Source: Fibrobacter succinogenes (GTDB taxonomy: Bacteria > Fibrobacterota > Fibrobacteria > Fibrobacterales > Fibrobacteraceae). Taken from it: 64,000 nt of DNA. Made by a program: the position numbers and the translations under genes. The DNA is taken from contig CADCGB010000012.1 in assembly GCA_902800815.1 (NCBI GenBank), positions 1-64,000 of the forward strand, written 5' to 3'. Below are positions 25,710-33,781 of the stretch, one piece after another; position 1 is the stretch's first letter; each line of letters opens with the position of its first letter. The notes under the pieces are model-generated. The model did not search any database. It worked only from the letters and a program-made list of their open reading frames with translations, and was not told where the DNA came from.

Positions 25710-26552
25710 TTAGGATTGTGCAAGCACGCTCCACCACTCAGTACTGATTCTTTCTTGCTTCACCTTGAAGCCGGCTTCCTCGAACCACTTGAGGATATAA
25801 TCCTTTTCTGTCAGGAGCTGTCCCGAGATAATGAGTTCCCCGCCCGGTGCAAGCAGGTCCTCGATATCGTCGCGCAGGGGCCAAAGTTCGCTCCGGATCA
25901 TGTTGCACAAGATAACGTCAAACTTCGCGCCATCCCGGAAGGCATCCAGGAATCCGAGGATGCAGTCGCTCTCGCCAAAACCGTTGCGTTCGAAGTTTTC
26001 CGCAATACAGGGAATCGTGAGCGGGTCAATCTCGGTACCTACCGCAAGTTTCGCGCCAAGGCGGCGGGCAAACATCGCGAGGATTCCCGTTCCCGTACCG
26101 ATGTCGAGCACCGTCTTTCCCGTAAAGTCGATGTTTTCCATGAGGGCGGCACAACTGCTCGTAGTATCGTGCTCTCCGGTACCGAACGCAGTCTTCGCCT
26201 CGAGTTCCAGCACGACGGCATCGGGATTATCGGGCGTAAACTCCACCCAGGGCGGGCGCACCCACAGCCTCGGGGAAACGGACACGGGCTGCGCGCGGTC
26301 ACGCCACCACTTGTCCCAATCCTTCGCGGGCTCATCGCTCAACGTAAAATGGTACTGCGGGAACTCCGCCACAATGCGGTCGCGCTCGGCCTTGTCGCCG
26401 GTATAGAAGCAGAAGTCCGTACGGCCTTCCGCCTTGGGGTCCAGTTCCTCGAGCGTCGCCACTCCCGCCTCAAAGAGCAGGTAGCTTGCAAGTTCAAATT
26501 CTTCCGTGGGGCAATAGCCCTCGGCCTTGTACCATGTATCGACTTTCTGCAT
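25710..26552 (-). CDS. prmA: Ribosomal protein L11 methyltransferase
   Basis: Trimethylates L11 using AdoMet. The 280-residue length fits PrmA (about 290). Motifs: KDWDKWWRDRAQPVSVSPRLWVRPPW (N-terminal L11-recognition to linker region), TAFGTGEHDTTSSC, VLDIGTGTGILAMFA (AdoMet motif I), VGTEIDP, and FDVILCNMIRSEL, which replaces the usual NI post-motif with NM. The ATG at 26552 gives the conserved beginning. The terminator of the upstream lipoprotein gene lies only 19 bases ahead, so prmA must have its own promoter there or depend on read-through. Confidence 0.92.
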   Translation of the reverse strand: MQKVDTWYKAEGYCPTEEFELASYLLFEAGVATLEELDPKAEGRTDFCFYTGDKAERDRIVAEFPQYHFTLSDEPAKDWDKWWRDRAQPVSVSPRLWVRPPWVEFTPDNPDAVVLELEAKTAFGTGEHDTTSSCAALMENIDFTGKTVLDIGTGTGILAMFARRLGAKLAVGTEIDPLTIPCIAENFERNGFGESDCILGFLDAFRDGAKFDVILCNMIRSELWPLRDDIEDLLAPGGELIISGQLLTEKDYILKWFEEAGFKVKQERISTEWWSVLAQS

Positions 26553-26570
26553 GTGGTGAAATTTACAAAT

Positions 26571-26600
26571 AAAAAAGCGCCCCCGGCAAAAGCCGGGGGC
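26571..26600 (-). terminator. Terminator of the B12-uptake operon
   Basis: A perfect 9-bp GC-rich stem GCCCCCGGC/GCCGGGGGC (26579-26587, 26592-26600) with loop AAAA. On the minus strand it is followed by GCTTTTTT. It lies 26 bases past the stop of the propeller lipoprotein. Confidence 0.9.
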
Positions 26601-26625
26601 AACATCACAGGCTATGCACCATCAA

Positions 26626-27762
26626 CTAGAACAGCACGACGCTGTACGGGGCAAGCATGCCTTCCGGACCTTCGAGGGCTTCGGCCTCGCCGTCCACAAC
26701 CTTGAACACCTTCTCGGCACCCATGCTGCGGTCGCCAACGAGCACCACGCCATCATTCACGGCAATAGAGCCTTCGGCATCGGCAACACCCTTGATCGCC
26801 TCGACCTTCTTGTCCTTGATAACAACCTTCATCAGCGGGACATCGCCCCAGGCCTTGTAGGCGCCAACGTAGGCAACACCGTCATCGGCGGCAAAGGAGT
26901 ACACGCCACCACCGAGCTTTTCGCCAGTAACGACAAATTCAGACTTGCCGTCCTTCACGTTCACCTTCTCGATACCGCGCTTGTCATCGGCATCGGTACC
27001 ATAGGAGTCATTGTATTCGCCGAGGCTAGCCACATAGAGTTCACCATCGAGGAAAGCCATGGCCGTCGGGTTCTTCGCCTTCAGCTGCACAGTATCCTTG
27101 AAGTCGCCCGTAGAGGCATCGTAGATAGCGAGGAGGCCAGCCGGATAGGTGCTCACCCAGTTTTCGTCCATCGTGTAACGCTGCATCAGCACGTAGAGCT
27201 TGCCATCCTTGACTTCGACATCGGCCACGTACGGAGACGTTTCGCCTTCGTAAGCAAACTTGCCCACCTTGATGGACTTTGAAATCTTGCCGTCCTTGGT
27301 AGAAATCTTCACGAGGGAGTCGGCATTCTGCAGGGCGACCCAGGCATTTTCCTTGTCAAAGGCCATGTCGACCGGGTTTGCACCACCATCGAGAGCAACC
27401 TGCCAAACCACGGCATCCTTACCATCGGATTCCAACTTGTCGGGGTTTATCTTCGAAATATTGTCGGCACCCATGCGTTCAAGCACGTAGAGGTCACCGC
27501 CATTGGCCATCACCTTGCTATCCTGGTAGAACTCAAGTGACTTCTTGGAAATCTTGCCGTCCTTGTCAATCCAGCGGAGTTCACCCGTCGTGTAGTCGGA
27601 ACCGAACACGACACCCGTCAGGGAGGTTTCCACCGCAGGTTCTTCGGCAGGGGCGCTGGAGCTGGAGTCGTCACCACAGGCGACGACACCGAACGTAAGT
27701 CCCGCAAGGGCAAACGCCACGAGGGACTGCTTTACGATAGATTCAGTTTTCATCTGTTTCAT
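26626..27762 (-). CDS. Surface beta-propeller lipoprotein, candidate BtuG-like cobalamin-binding protein
   Basis: The lipobox FGVVAC follows a signal peptide and a short Ser-rich linker (GDDSSSSAPAEE). About 340 residues of repeated four-strand blades follow, of the type GxLYVLxxxxxD...KI or VxVKDGK (GGDLYVLERMG, ENAWVALQNADSLVKI, DGKLYVLMQRY, DGELYVASLGEY, DGVAYVGAYKAW), six to seven blades in total. It lies 40 bases after the BtuB-like receptor, under the same cobalamin riboswitch. In Bacteroides, BtuG is a seven-bladed propeller lipoprotein that captures B12 for BtuB. Matching architecture and position make this the best guess, although sequence identity was not tested. SD AAGGA is 6 bases before the ATG at 27762. 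Confidence 0.75.
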   Translation of the reverse strand: MKQMKTESIVKQSLVAFALAGLTFGVVACGDDSSSSAPAEEPAVETSLTGVVFGSDYTTGELRWIDKDGKISKKSLEFYQDSKVMANGGDLYVLERMGADNISKINPDKLESDGKDAVVWQVALDGGANPVDMAFDKENAWVALQNADSLVKISTKDGKISKSIKVGKFAYEGETSPYVADVEVKDGKLYVLMQRYTMDENWVSTYPAGLLAIYDASTGDFKDTVQLKAKNPTAMAFLDGELYVASLGEYNDSYGTDADDKRGIEKVNVKDGKSEFVVTGEKLGGGVYSFAADDGVAYVGAYKAWGDVPLMKVVIKDKKVEAIKGVADAEGSIAVNDGVVLVGDRSMGAEKVFKVVDGEAEALEGPEGMLAPYSVVLF

Positions 27763-27802
27763 GTTTTTTCCTTTTCTGGCTTTACGCTATTGAGCGCGGG
27801 GG

Positions 27803-29842
27803 CTAGAACCCCTGTATGATAGTGAACTTGTATTCGCGCCCCGGCATGGGGAACGGCGTGTAGAAATTCCTGTACTTCTCGTCGGTAATGTTTGCCACCG
27901 ACAAAGCGAGGCGGGTCTTCTCGAACGGGCTATACGCAAGGTCGGCACGGTGTGTCGCTACCGCAGGCTGTTCCATGCGATTGGCGCGGTCGCTGTACAT
28001 CACGCTACGCCATTCCGACACCCACGAAAAGTCGAAATGCAGCGGCAGGTGGAACGTCGCGCCGGCATAATACGACTGCTCCGGCTCGCCGGGGAGCATA
28101 TTCCCCTCGTAACTGCCGTTCGAGCGGTCCTTCGTCTTCTGGAAAGTCGCGCGCAGCACTACGTCCATAAACTTCGTAGGACTACTGTTCAGTTCGAATT
28201 CCGCGCCACGTACCAGCGAACGCGCGATGTTTTCCGCCCGCAGGAGTTCCACCATAATCACCCAGCAGATTCCGTCCTCGATATGCGACTCGAAGTAGGC
28301 CGCCCGCAGAGTCGTACGATTCCCCGGGAACTTGAACAGTCCCGAAGCCTCGAAGCGAGTAGCCTTCTCGCGCTTCAGATCCGGATTCGAGAGCGCACCC
28401 GGGAAGGTGCCGTAAAGTTCCATCAGGGCGGGCTGCTGGTAAAAGCGCCCTATCGAAATCTCGCCCGTCAGTGGGGATTCAGCCGCCCCCAAGCGCGAAT
28501 ACACCCTTCCAGACAAGGTAGCATCGCGGTCACTCGCCTCTTCCAAGAAGTGCGAACCCGAAGGCTGTACAAACACGCCATCGTCCAGGTTATCCTTGAG
28601 CAACTGCAGCGAGCCCTCGGTACCGATACCGCCATACTTGAAAATCTGGTAATACAGGTCACCCGACGTCAAGAACGAAAAGCGGTCCAGCGCCCAGTCC
28701 TTCGAATTGCCCCGCGCCTCCGCACGTTCCCACTCCCCCGCAATGCGGGCCTCGGCCCTGAAGCGTTCCACGGGAGTCCATTCCGCAGAAACCTCGGGCA
28801 CAAGCTTGTATGTCGCCGCACCGTAATTGATAAAGTTCTTGTTCCCATAACCCACGTGGTCCAGCGGGTAGTACGTGCTGGAAAGGTTCTTGTCGAACCT
28901 TGCAGAGATTCCCGCATTAAAATACAGCGCATCGTCAAAATAGCCCTTCGATTCCAGGCCGTAGCGGATCAATGCGGATTCGCCCACAAACTTCGCCACC
29001 TTGGTCTGCTCGTCCTCCTTTCCGGGGTTACCGCCCTCGTACCGTGAAGCAGTCACAGACAAAGTAGAGAAATACCCGTTCGTATGCAACATACGGAACT
29101 GCACGTTACCCGACACGTCCGTGTACTGCGCATTCTCGCGAGTCGAGGTGTAGTCGTCATCGGTGTTATACTGCGTGCCGTTCCGGTTCGTGTATTCATA
29201 GTCGTTGTCGGAATGCCTCGCCGCAAACGAGGAGGCAAACATGATGCTGTCCGTCACCGGAGCCGCCACCTGGAAGGCTCCCTCCCACGTATTGTGGTTC
29301 CCGTAAGCCACCAGCGCGCGGCCGCCCTTCCTTATGGAATTCCGTGTCACAAAGTTCACCGCGCCGCCAAGGCCCGAAACGCCGAACTTCGCCGGAACAT
29401 TCCCCTTGTAGATCTCGACCTTTTCCATCTGGTTCAAGTCAATGGAGGCAAGGTTTACCGCACCGCCGCTCGCATCGTTCAGCGGTACACCATCTACGCA
29501 GACCAGGATATTCCGCGCCGCAATCCCACGAATCGAAACCGTCTGGAAACTGCCCATGCCGCCTTGCTTGTACGCCTGTATGCCGGGGAGTGACGAAAGC
29601 AAATCCGCAGCGGTAAGCGCCTTGCCCTCCCAGGCAGAAGACTCTATCTCGGTATAGCCCGCATCGCGCGTCGGCATGTAATCGTCACCCTCGACCTCCG
29701 ACACGCCCAGGTCCTGCGCGGGGGCGTTTTCATCGATAGCGACATCCTTGGAAGATTGCGAAACCTGCGCGTAGGCACCGGCCCATGCACAGCACAAAAA
29801 CACCGCATACACAGCGGCTTTGCAGAATGACGTCGTTCGCAT
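27803..29842 (-). CDS. btuB: TonB-dependent outer-membrane receptor, vitamin B12 (BtuB-like)
   Basis: 679 residues. The signal peptide ends AGAYAQ. A plug domain spans about 55-180 (ALTAADLLSSLPGIQAY, VSIRGIAARNILVCVDGVPLND, VEIYKGNVPAKFG, GLGGAVNFVTR). It is followed by a 22-strand-type barrel whose C-terminus reads REYKFTIIQGF. The last residues NITDEKYRNFYTPFPMPGR fit the BtuB/FhuA barrel ending. Substrate is assigned from the cobalamin riboswitch directly upstream (29848-30045) rather than from barrel residues. SD GAGG is 5 bases before the ATG. It is the first gene of a two-gene operon with the propeller lipoprotein. Confidence 0.9.
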   Translation of the reverse strand: MRTTSFCKAAVYAVFLCCAWAGAYAQVSQSSKDVAIDENAPAQDLGVSEVEGDDYMPTRDAGYTEIESSAWEGKALTAADLLSSLPGIQAYKQGGMGSFQTVSIRGIAARNILVCVDGVPLNDASGGAVNLASIDLNQMEKVEIYKGNVPAKFGVSGLGGAVNFVTRNSIRKGGRALVAYGNHNTWEGAFQVAAPVTDSIMFASSFAARHSDNDYEYTNRNGTQYNTDDDYTSTRENAQYTDVSGNVQFRMLHTNGYFSTLSVTASRYEGGNPGKEDEQTKVAKFVGESALIRYGLESKGYFDDALYFNAGISARFDKNLSSTYYPLDHVGYGNKNFINYGAATYKLVPEVSAEWTPVERFRAEARIAGEWERAEARGNSKDWALDRFSFLTSGDLYYQIFKYGGIGTEGSLQLLKDNLDDGVFVQPSGSHFLEEASDRDATLSGRVYSRLGAAESPLTGEISIGRFYQQPALMELYGTFPGALSNPDLKREKATRFEASGLFKFPGNRTTLRAAYFESHIEDGICWVIMVELLRAENIARSLVRGAEFELNSSPTKFMDVVLRATFQKTKDRSNGSYEGNMLPGEPEQSYYAGATFHLPLHFDFSWVSEWRSVMYSDRANRMEQPAVATHRADLAYSPFEKTRLALSVANITDEKYRNFYTPFPMPGREYKFTIIQGF

Positions 29843-29847
29843 CGTTC

Positions 29848-30045
29848 CTCAACACAGCGCTTCCCGCAGTTCTTCTGGCTCGGGGATCAACCTACTCCCG
29901 GCTCCTTCACATGCGACTCATCGCACATTGGTTCATGCCGGTTTCGTCCTCCCTTACAGCGGCGCGACCGCCCCCGGCTTTCACGGGGTTCTCTCCTTGC
30001 AAACTGCCCGGCTGGGCCGCCTGCAAGAGCTTTTCAGGGCACAGG
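29848..30045 (-). promoter_or_regulatory. Cobalamin riboswitch
   Basis: On the minus strand the leader contains the typical B12-aptamer order. First GAGAACCCCGTGAAAGCCGG and GGGCGGTCGCGCCGCTGTAA, the conserved CCGxxAAA and GCCxCTGTAA core (about 29951-29998). Then GGAGGACGAAACCGGCATG, and a GTGCGATGAGTCGCAC-like stem. Last the B12 box GAGCCAGAAGAACTGCGG (29864-29881). The box lies 22 bases before the start codon, close to the SD GAGG, so control at translation initiation by sequestering the RBS is likely. No clear terminator hairpin is seen in the leader. A GCTATATTTC element (30057-30066) just upstream may be the promoter. Confidence 0.88.
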
Positions 30046-30111
30046 AAACTTTTCAAGAAATATAGCATCTTTTTCTACGCATATCATGCGTTAATAATTT
30101 ATATTATCACT

Positions 30112-31116
30112 ATGCTGTACATCTACCAATTCCCCGACTGGACGCATTTCCGCTTCGATTCCAAGAAGGTGCTCGACGCACTCGGCAAGGCGCGATTCGC
30201 CGAGGGGAAACTCGCCGGCATCTACGACATCTGCGGTAGCCGAGAATTCGAGAACAGGATTATCGCCGAGGACATCGCCGCGAACTTCGCGATAGACTCG
30301 CACGCCCTCGATTCAGAAGCCGTGCTCGCTGAAGTCCTGCTCAAGGCGCAGGGGAACGAAGTACACATCAGGAACTACCTGGGCGCAGTGGCGAACTCCG
30401 CAAACCCGCTCACGCTTGAGCGCCTCGAAAGCTGGCACCAGGGATACGCCCGCACAAGGGGAATGCGCGATACCGGGAGCACAATCACCGCAGGCAGCAT
30501 CCAGTTCACCGGACCCGGGCCCGAAAGGCTCCACGGCGAAATGGAAAACTTCCTGAACTGGTTCGAGACTACACCCATGGACGGCATGATCAAGGCCGCC
30601 ATAGCACACTTCTGGTTTTTGACCCTCCGCCCCTTCCACGAAGGCAACGGAAGGCTCGCACGCGCCATCACCACGCTGCAACTCTGCAGGGGCCGCAACT
30701 CCACGCACCTGATTTACGCACTGAACGCGCAGATACTAAAGAAGCATGACGAGTACCTCAGCATTATTAATAGGACACAGTGCGGGAACGGAGACATTAC
30801 GGAATGGATACTCTGGTTCCTGGACCAGATAAGAAACGCAATACAGACAAGTGAATCCATGCTCGAGGCAGGTCTCAGGCGCTTCCGTTTCCAGGCAAGG
30901 CATTCGGGCACGCCTACGGGCGAACGCGAGCAGGCGCTACTCGAAGCCGCAATCGCGGGTACAATCCCCAGGGAGTTTACGGCAAAGGATGTCGCCGCCC
31001 TTTTCGGGACAAGCCACGACACCGCACTGCGCGAGATTCAGAGCCTGATAGAAAAGGGGCTTGTCGCCGCAAGCAAGAAGGGCGGGCGCAGCCGCACCTA
31101 CAGCGTGGTGGAATAG
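30112..31116 (+). CDS. Fic family protein with DUF4172-type N-terminus; catalytic His replaced by Arg
   Basis: 334 residues. The N-terminus LYIYQFPDWTHFRFD matches DUF4172. The Fic core follows: PERLHGEMENFLNWFE, IAHFWFLTLRPFHEGNGRLAR. Fic enzymes transfer AMP or related groups using HPFxxGNGRxxR; here the first His is Arg173 (codon CGC at 30628-30630). The alpha-inhibition motif usually read as SxxIEG is NFAIDS (residues 58-63), so the inhibitory Glu is also absent. The C-terminal 75 residues form a winged helix (FTAKDVAALFGTSHDTALREIQSL ... YSVVE). Start ATG 30112 has no clear SD and lies just after an AT-rich block, so a leaderless or very short transcript is possible. AMPylation is doubtful; a regulator is possible. 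Confidence 0.85.
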   Translation: MLYIYQFPDWTHFRFDSKKVLDALGKARFAEGKLAGIYDICGSREFENRIIAEDIAANFAIDSHALDSEAVLAEVLLKAQGNEVHIRNYLGAVANSANPLTLERLESWHQGYARTRGMRDTGSTITAGSIQFTGPGPERLHGEMENFLNWFETTPMDGMIKAAIAHFWFLTLRPFHEGNGRLARAITTLQLCRGRNSTHLIYALNAQILKKHDEYLSIINRTQCGNGDITEWILWFLDQIRNAIQTSESMLEAGLRRFRFQARHSGTPTGEREQALLEAAIAGTIPREFTAKDVAALFGTSHDTALREIQSLIEKGLVAASKKGGRSRTYSVVE

Positions 31117-31157
31117 TTTATCGCAATTATTAAACGTCGTTGCGTTTATTGGAGTCT

Positions 31158-32681
31158 TTAAACGGCGCCGCCGTTCTCGCGCATGCGCCTGCGGGCGCGG
31201 CTACCGGGCCTATTGCGGCGATGGCGCCTGCGAGCGTTATCATTCTGGCTGTTATTAGTTTGTTCGCCATGCGGTTTGCCACCCTGCGGCATTCCGCCAG
31301 CAGGTTGCACTCCTGCACCACCTTCGCGCAGTTGCTTTTCAAGACGCTTCTTGTCGTGGGAAAATTTATGCGCAGTTTTTTCGTGCACAGGCTTCTGGTC
31401 CGGTTTCTGCGCAGGATTTTGTGCCGGCTTCTGCGTTTGCTTCTCGCGGGACTTTTCCGCACGGGCCTGCGCCTCGCTGCGGTTCATGCGACCGCGTGAA
31501 TTGCGCATCATGCTCTCGGCGGTCTCCTTCTGCGGGGGCGGCAGCTTATCGTATATCGCCTGGTCGCCTTCCGGAATCCTGATGCGGGTCAACTTCTCGA
31601 TGGCACGCAGGTCCTGCTCCTCGTCGGGCGAACAGAAAGAAATCGCTATGCCGTCCTTGCCCGCACGCGCAGTGCGGCCAATGCGGTGCACGAACGTCTC
31701 GGGCACATCGGGTAGGTCATAGTTGAACACGTGCGAAACATCGTCCACATCAATCCCGCGGGCGGCAATATCTGTCGCCACAAGCACGCGAATCTTTTCG
31801 CTCTTGAAGTTCCCGAGGGCTTCCTGCCTGCGGTTCTGACTCTTGTTCCCGTGAATCGCCGCACACTTGACGCCCGCCTTCTCCAAGACGCGCGTAATCT
31901 TGTCGGCCCCGTGCTTGGTGCGGCTGAACACGAGCACTTTCTTCATCTCGGGGTGGGCAAGCAGGAGTTCCTTCAACAATGCTCCCTTACGGCGCTTGTC
32001 GATGCGGTAGAGTTCCTGATGGATGCGCTCTATCGGGGTGCTCTGCGGGGCAACTTCCACACGTACCGGATCCGGTCGCAAAATCGTCGCCGCAAGCTTC
32101 GTGATATCATCGGGCATGGTCGCGCTAAAGAACAGGTTCTGGCGCACCTGCGGCAAGAGAGCCACCACCTTGCGGATATCGTGAATGAACCCCATGTCAA
32201 GCATGCGGTCCGCTTCATCGAGCACAAAGAATTCTAGCGCCTTCAGGGATACCGCCTTCTGGCCAATCAAGTCGAGCAGCCTTCCCGGAGTCGCCACCAG
32301 CACATCCACGCCGCGCACCAGGTTACGCTTCTGCGAGGCATCGTTCACCCCGCCAAAGATGCACGCCGTCGAAATCGCGGTAAACTGCGCGTACTGCCTA
32401 AAGCATTCCTCCACCTGTATCGCGAGTTCGCGGGTCGGCAGCAATATGAGTGCACGGCAGGTCTTGGGCGCACGGAACTTTCCGGAATCGAGCAAGCGCT
32501 GCAGTATCGGCAACGCAAACGCCGCCGTCTTCCCGGTACCCGTCTGGGCGATTCCCAGAAGGTCACGGCCCTCCAGCAGGCTCGGGATGGAGCGCTCCTG
32601 AATCGGGGTCGGTGTCTCGTAGCCCACGGCGCGCACGGCACGCTGCAGGGGATTTGCAAGGGGAAGTTCCGAAAATAGCAT
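31158..32681 (-). CDS. rhlE: DEAD-box RNA helicase, RhlE-like
   Basis: 507 residues. Motifs in order: Q motif YETPTPIQERSIP, Walker A AQTGTGKTAAF, PTRELA, TPGR, DEAD in VLDEADRMLDMGF, SAT in FFSATMP, then RecA2 motifs VATDIAARGIDVDDVSHV and HRIGRTARAGK. These are all the RNA helicase motifs of the RhlE subfamily. The last 130 residues are a basic, low-complexity RNA-binding tail (repeats of QKPAQ/PDQKP, then RRRHRRNRPGSRARRRMR). Role: ATP-driven RNA unwinding in ribosome assembly or RNA decay. TATCTTTG lies 9 bases before the ATG, suggesting a very short leader. It ends 41 bases from the convergent Fic gene with no obvious terminator. Confidence 0.93.
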   Translation of the reverse strand: MLFSELPLANPLQRAVRAVGYETPTPIQERSIPSLLEGRDLLGIAQTGTGKTAAFALPILQRLLDSGKFRAPKTCRALILLPTRELAIQVEECFRQYAQFTAISTACIFGGVNDASQKRNLVRGVDVLVATPGRLLDLIGQKAVSLKALEFFVLDEADRMLDMGFIHDIRKVVALLPQVRQNLFFSATMPDDITKLAATILRPDPVRVEVAPQSTPIERIHQELYRIDKRRKGALLKELLLAHPEMKKVLVFSRTKHGADKITRVLEKAGVKCAAIHGNKSQNRRQEALGNFKSEKIRVLVATDIAARGIDVDDVSHVFNYDLPDVPETFVHRIGRTARAGKDGIAISFCSPDEEQDLRAIEKLTRIRIPEGDQAIYDKLPPPQKETAESMMRNSRGRMNRSEAQARAEKSREKQTQKPAQNPAQKPDQKPVHEKTAHKFSHDKKRLEKQLREGGAGVQPAGGMPQGGKPHGEQTNNSQNDNARRRHRRNRPGSRARRRMRENGGAV

Positions 32682-32724
32682 AGCGGCCCCAAAGATAGAA
32701 AAGCACGCCCGCTTTTCCTAGAGT

Positions 32725-33642
32725 CTATTCCTCGATGCCCATGAGCCGCATTGCGGCCTTCCAGGTCTCGCGATTCTCGAATCCGTCTCGCTTTCCGCCA
32801 CCGTAGCGGGCGTGCGCGAACTCCTCTACAATCGGTTCCCAGCCTTCGAGCTTACCGTCCTTCACGAGGGCGTCCAGGTTCACCGCGGTGGCATTTTCCC
32901 AGCCCGCATTCATACCGGCATCATTACCGAACTTCTCGAAAACGAACTCCTTCACGACGCCTTCCAGTTCCAGGAGCCATTCGCGGCTGTCAGCCACGTT
33001 CACGCGCTGTTTCAATACCGTCATGCGCTCACGCAGGGCCTCCTGGGCGGCGTTCTTGGCCGTAGCCGCCGCCCGTGCCGCAGCACGGCGTTTCGCACGC
33101 CAGAGGCCCGCCAGGAGTACGCAGACGGCCACCACGGCACCCACCGCAATCGGCAGCGGGTTGAACGGCTCATTCACACGGATATCCACGCTCTCGCTCC
33201 GCAGGTCAAGCGGCTGCCCCATCTGCGTGGGGATCTCGAAGCGCAGTGCCGGAATATGCAGGTTTCCCGTATCCTGCGCCGCAATCTTGTAGGTAAAGGT
33301 AATCGAGGCGATTTCCTTGCCGTCCTTGACGGACCGCGCCGATTCCTGCGACATGGCTACCTGGGTAAGCCCCTTCGCATTCACCGAGCCTGCAGGCACC
33401 ACCAGCAAGGCGCTGCCCTGCACGCTCCAGCTGACCGTCACCGGGAACTCAAACGTATCGCCTACCGTAATCGCGGGCATACCGTCCGCCGGCCCCGCCG
33501 TAATCGAAATTCCGAGCTGTTCGGGCGTCGGCATCGCCGGCGCAACCTCACCCGAGTCTAAAGATGCACCCGAATCCAGTGCGCCTTCCGCACCCGAATC
33601 TAATTCCGCAACATTTTCCGCATTCAGAGAATCGTTTTCCAT
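32725..33642 (-). CDS. Membrane protein resembling a BatD-type protein
   Basis: 305 residues from ATG 33642. An in-frame upstream ATG at 33744 adds an implausible Trp/Phe/Cys-rich stretch, and GTATATTGC only 7 bases before 33642 suggests a promoter there. After an acidic Ser/Ala stretch comes an Ig-like domain (about 60-165: SITAGPADGMPAITVGDTFE, TVSWSVQGSALLVVPAG). One membrane segment follows (PIAVGAVVAVCVLLAGLW, about 178-196), then an Arg/Ala-rich cytoplasmic helical domain. The Ig-plus-one-TM-plus-helical order is that of BatD proteins, though it is much shorter than typical BatD and no bat operon is beside it. Confidence 0.5.
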   Translation of the reverse strand: MENDSLNAENVAELDSGAEGALDSGASLDSGEVAPAMPTPEQLGISITAGPADGMPAITVGDTFEFPVTVSWSVQGSALLVVPAGSVNAKGLTQVAMSQESARSVKDGKEIASITFTYKIAAQDTGNLHIPALRFEIPTQMGQPLDLRSESVDIRVNEPFNPLPIAVGAVVAVCVLLAGLWRAKRRAAARAAATAKNAAQEALRERMTVLKQRVNVADSREWLLELEGVVKEFVFEKFGNDAGMNAGWENATAVNLDALVKDGKLEGWEPIVEEFAHARYGGGKRDGFENRETWKAAMRLMGIEE

Positions 33643-33721
33643 GCCTTGCAATATACAAAAAGCCGAGAGTCGCGCACATCCCCACTCCTGCCATAAACTT
33701 CCCCATATCTGCAATCCCAGT

Positions 33722-33755
33722 AAAAAAAAAAACGGCCACCCCAAGGGGTAGCCGT
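33722..33755 (-). terminator. Terminator of the GH8 lipoprotein gene
   Basis: An 11-bp stem with one mismatch (ACGGC-C-ACCCC against GGGGT-A-GCCGT, 33732-33755, two-base AA gap) is followed on the minus strand by eleven T (complement of 33722-33732). It lies 27 bases past the stop. Confidence 0.85.
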
Positions 33756-33781
33756 CTAATTTCAGCAGACTATTCTGCGCC

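Noticed and set aside
29843-30111. Open frame running through the riboswitch into the Fic gene from about 29785
   Set aside because: The DUF4172 start LYIYQFPDWTHF begins at 30112; the upstream part is antisense to the cobalamin aptamer and the start of btuB.
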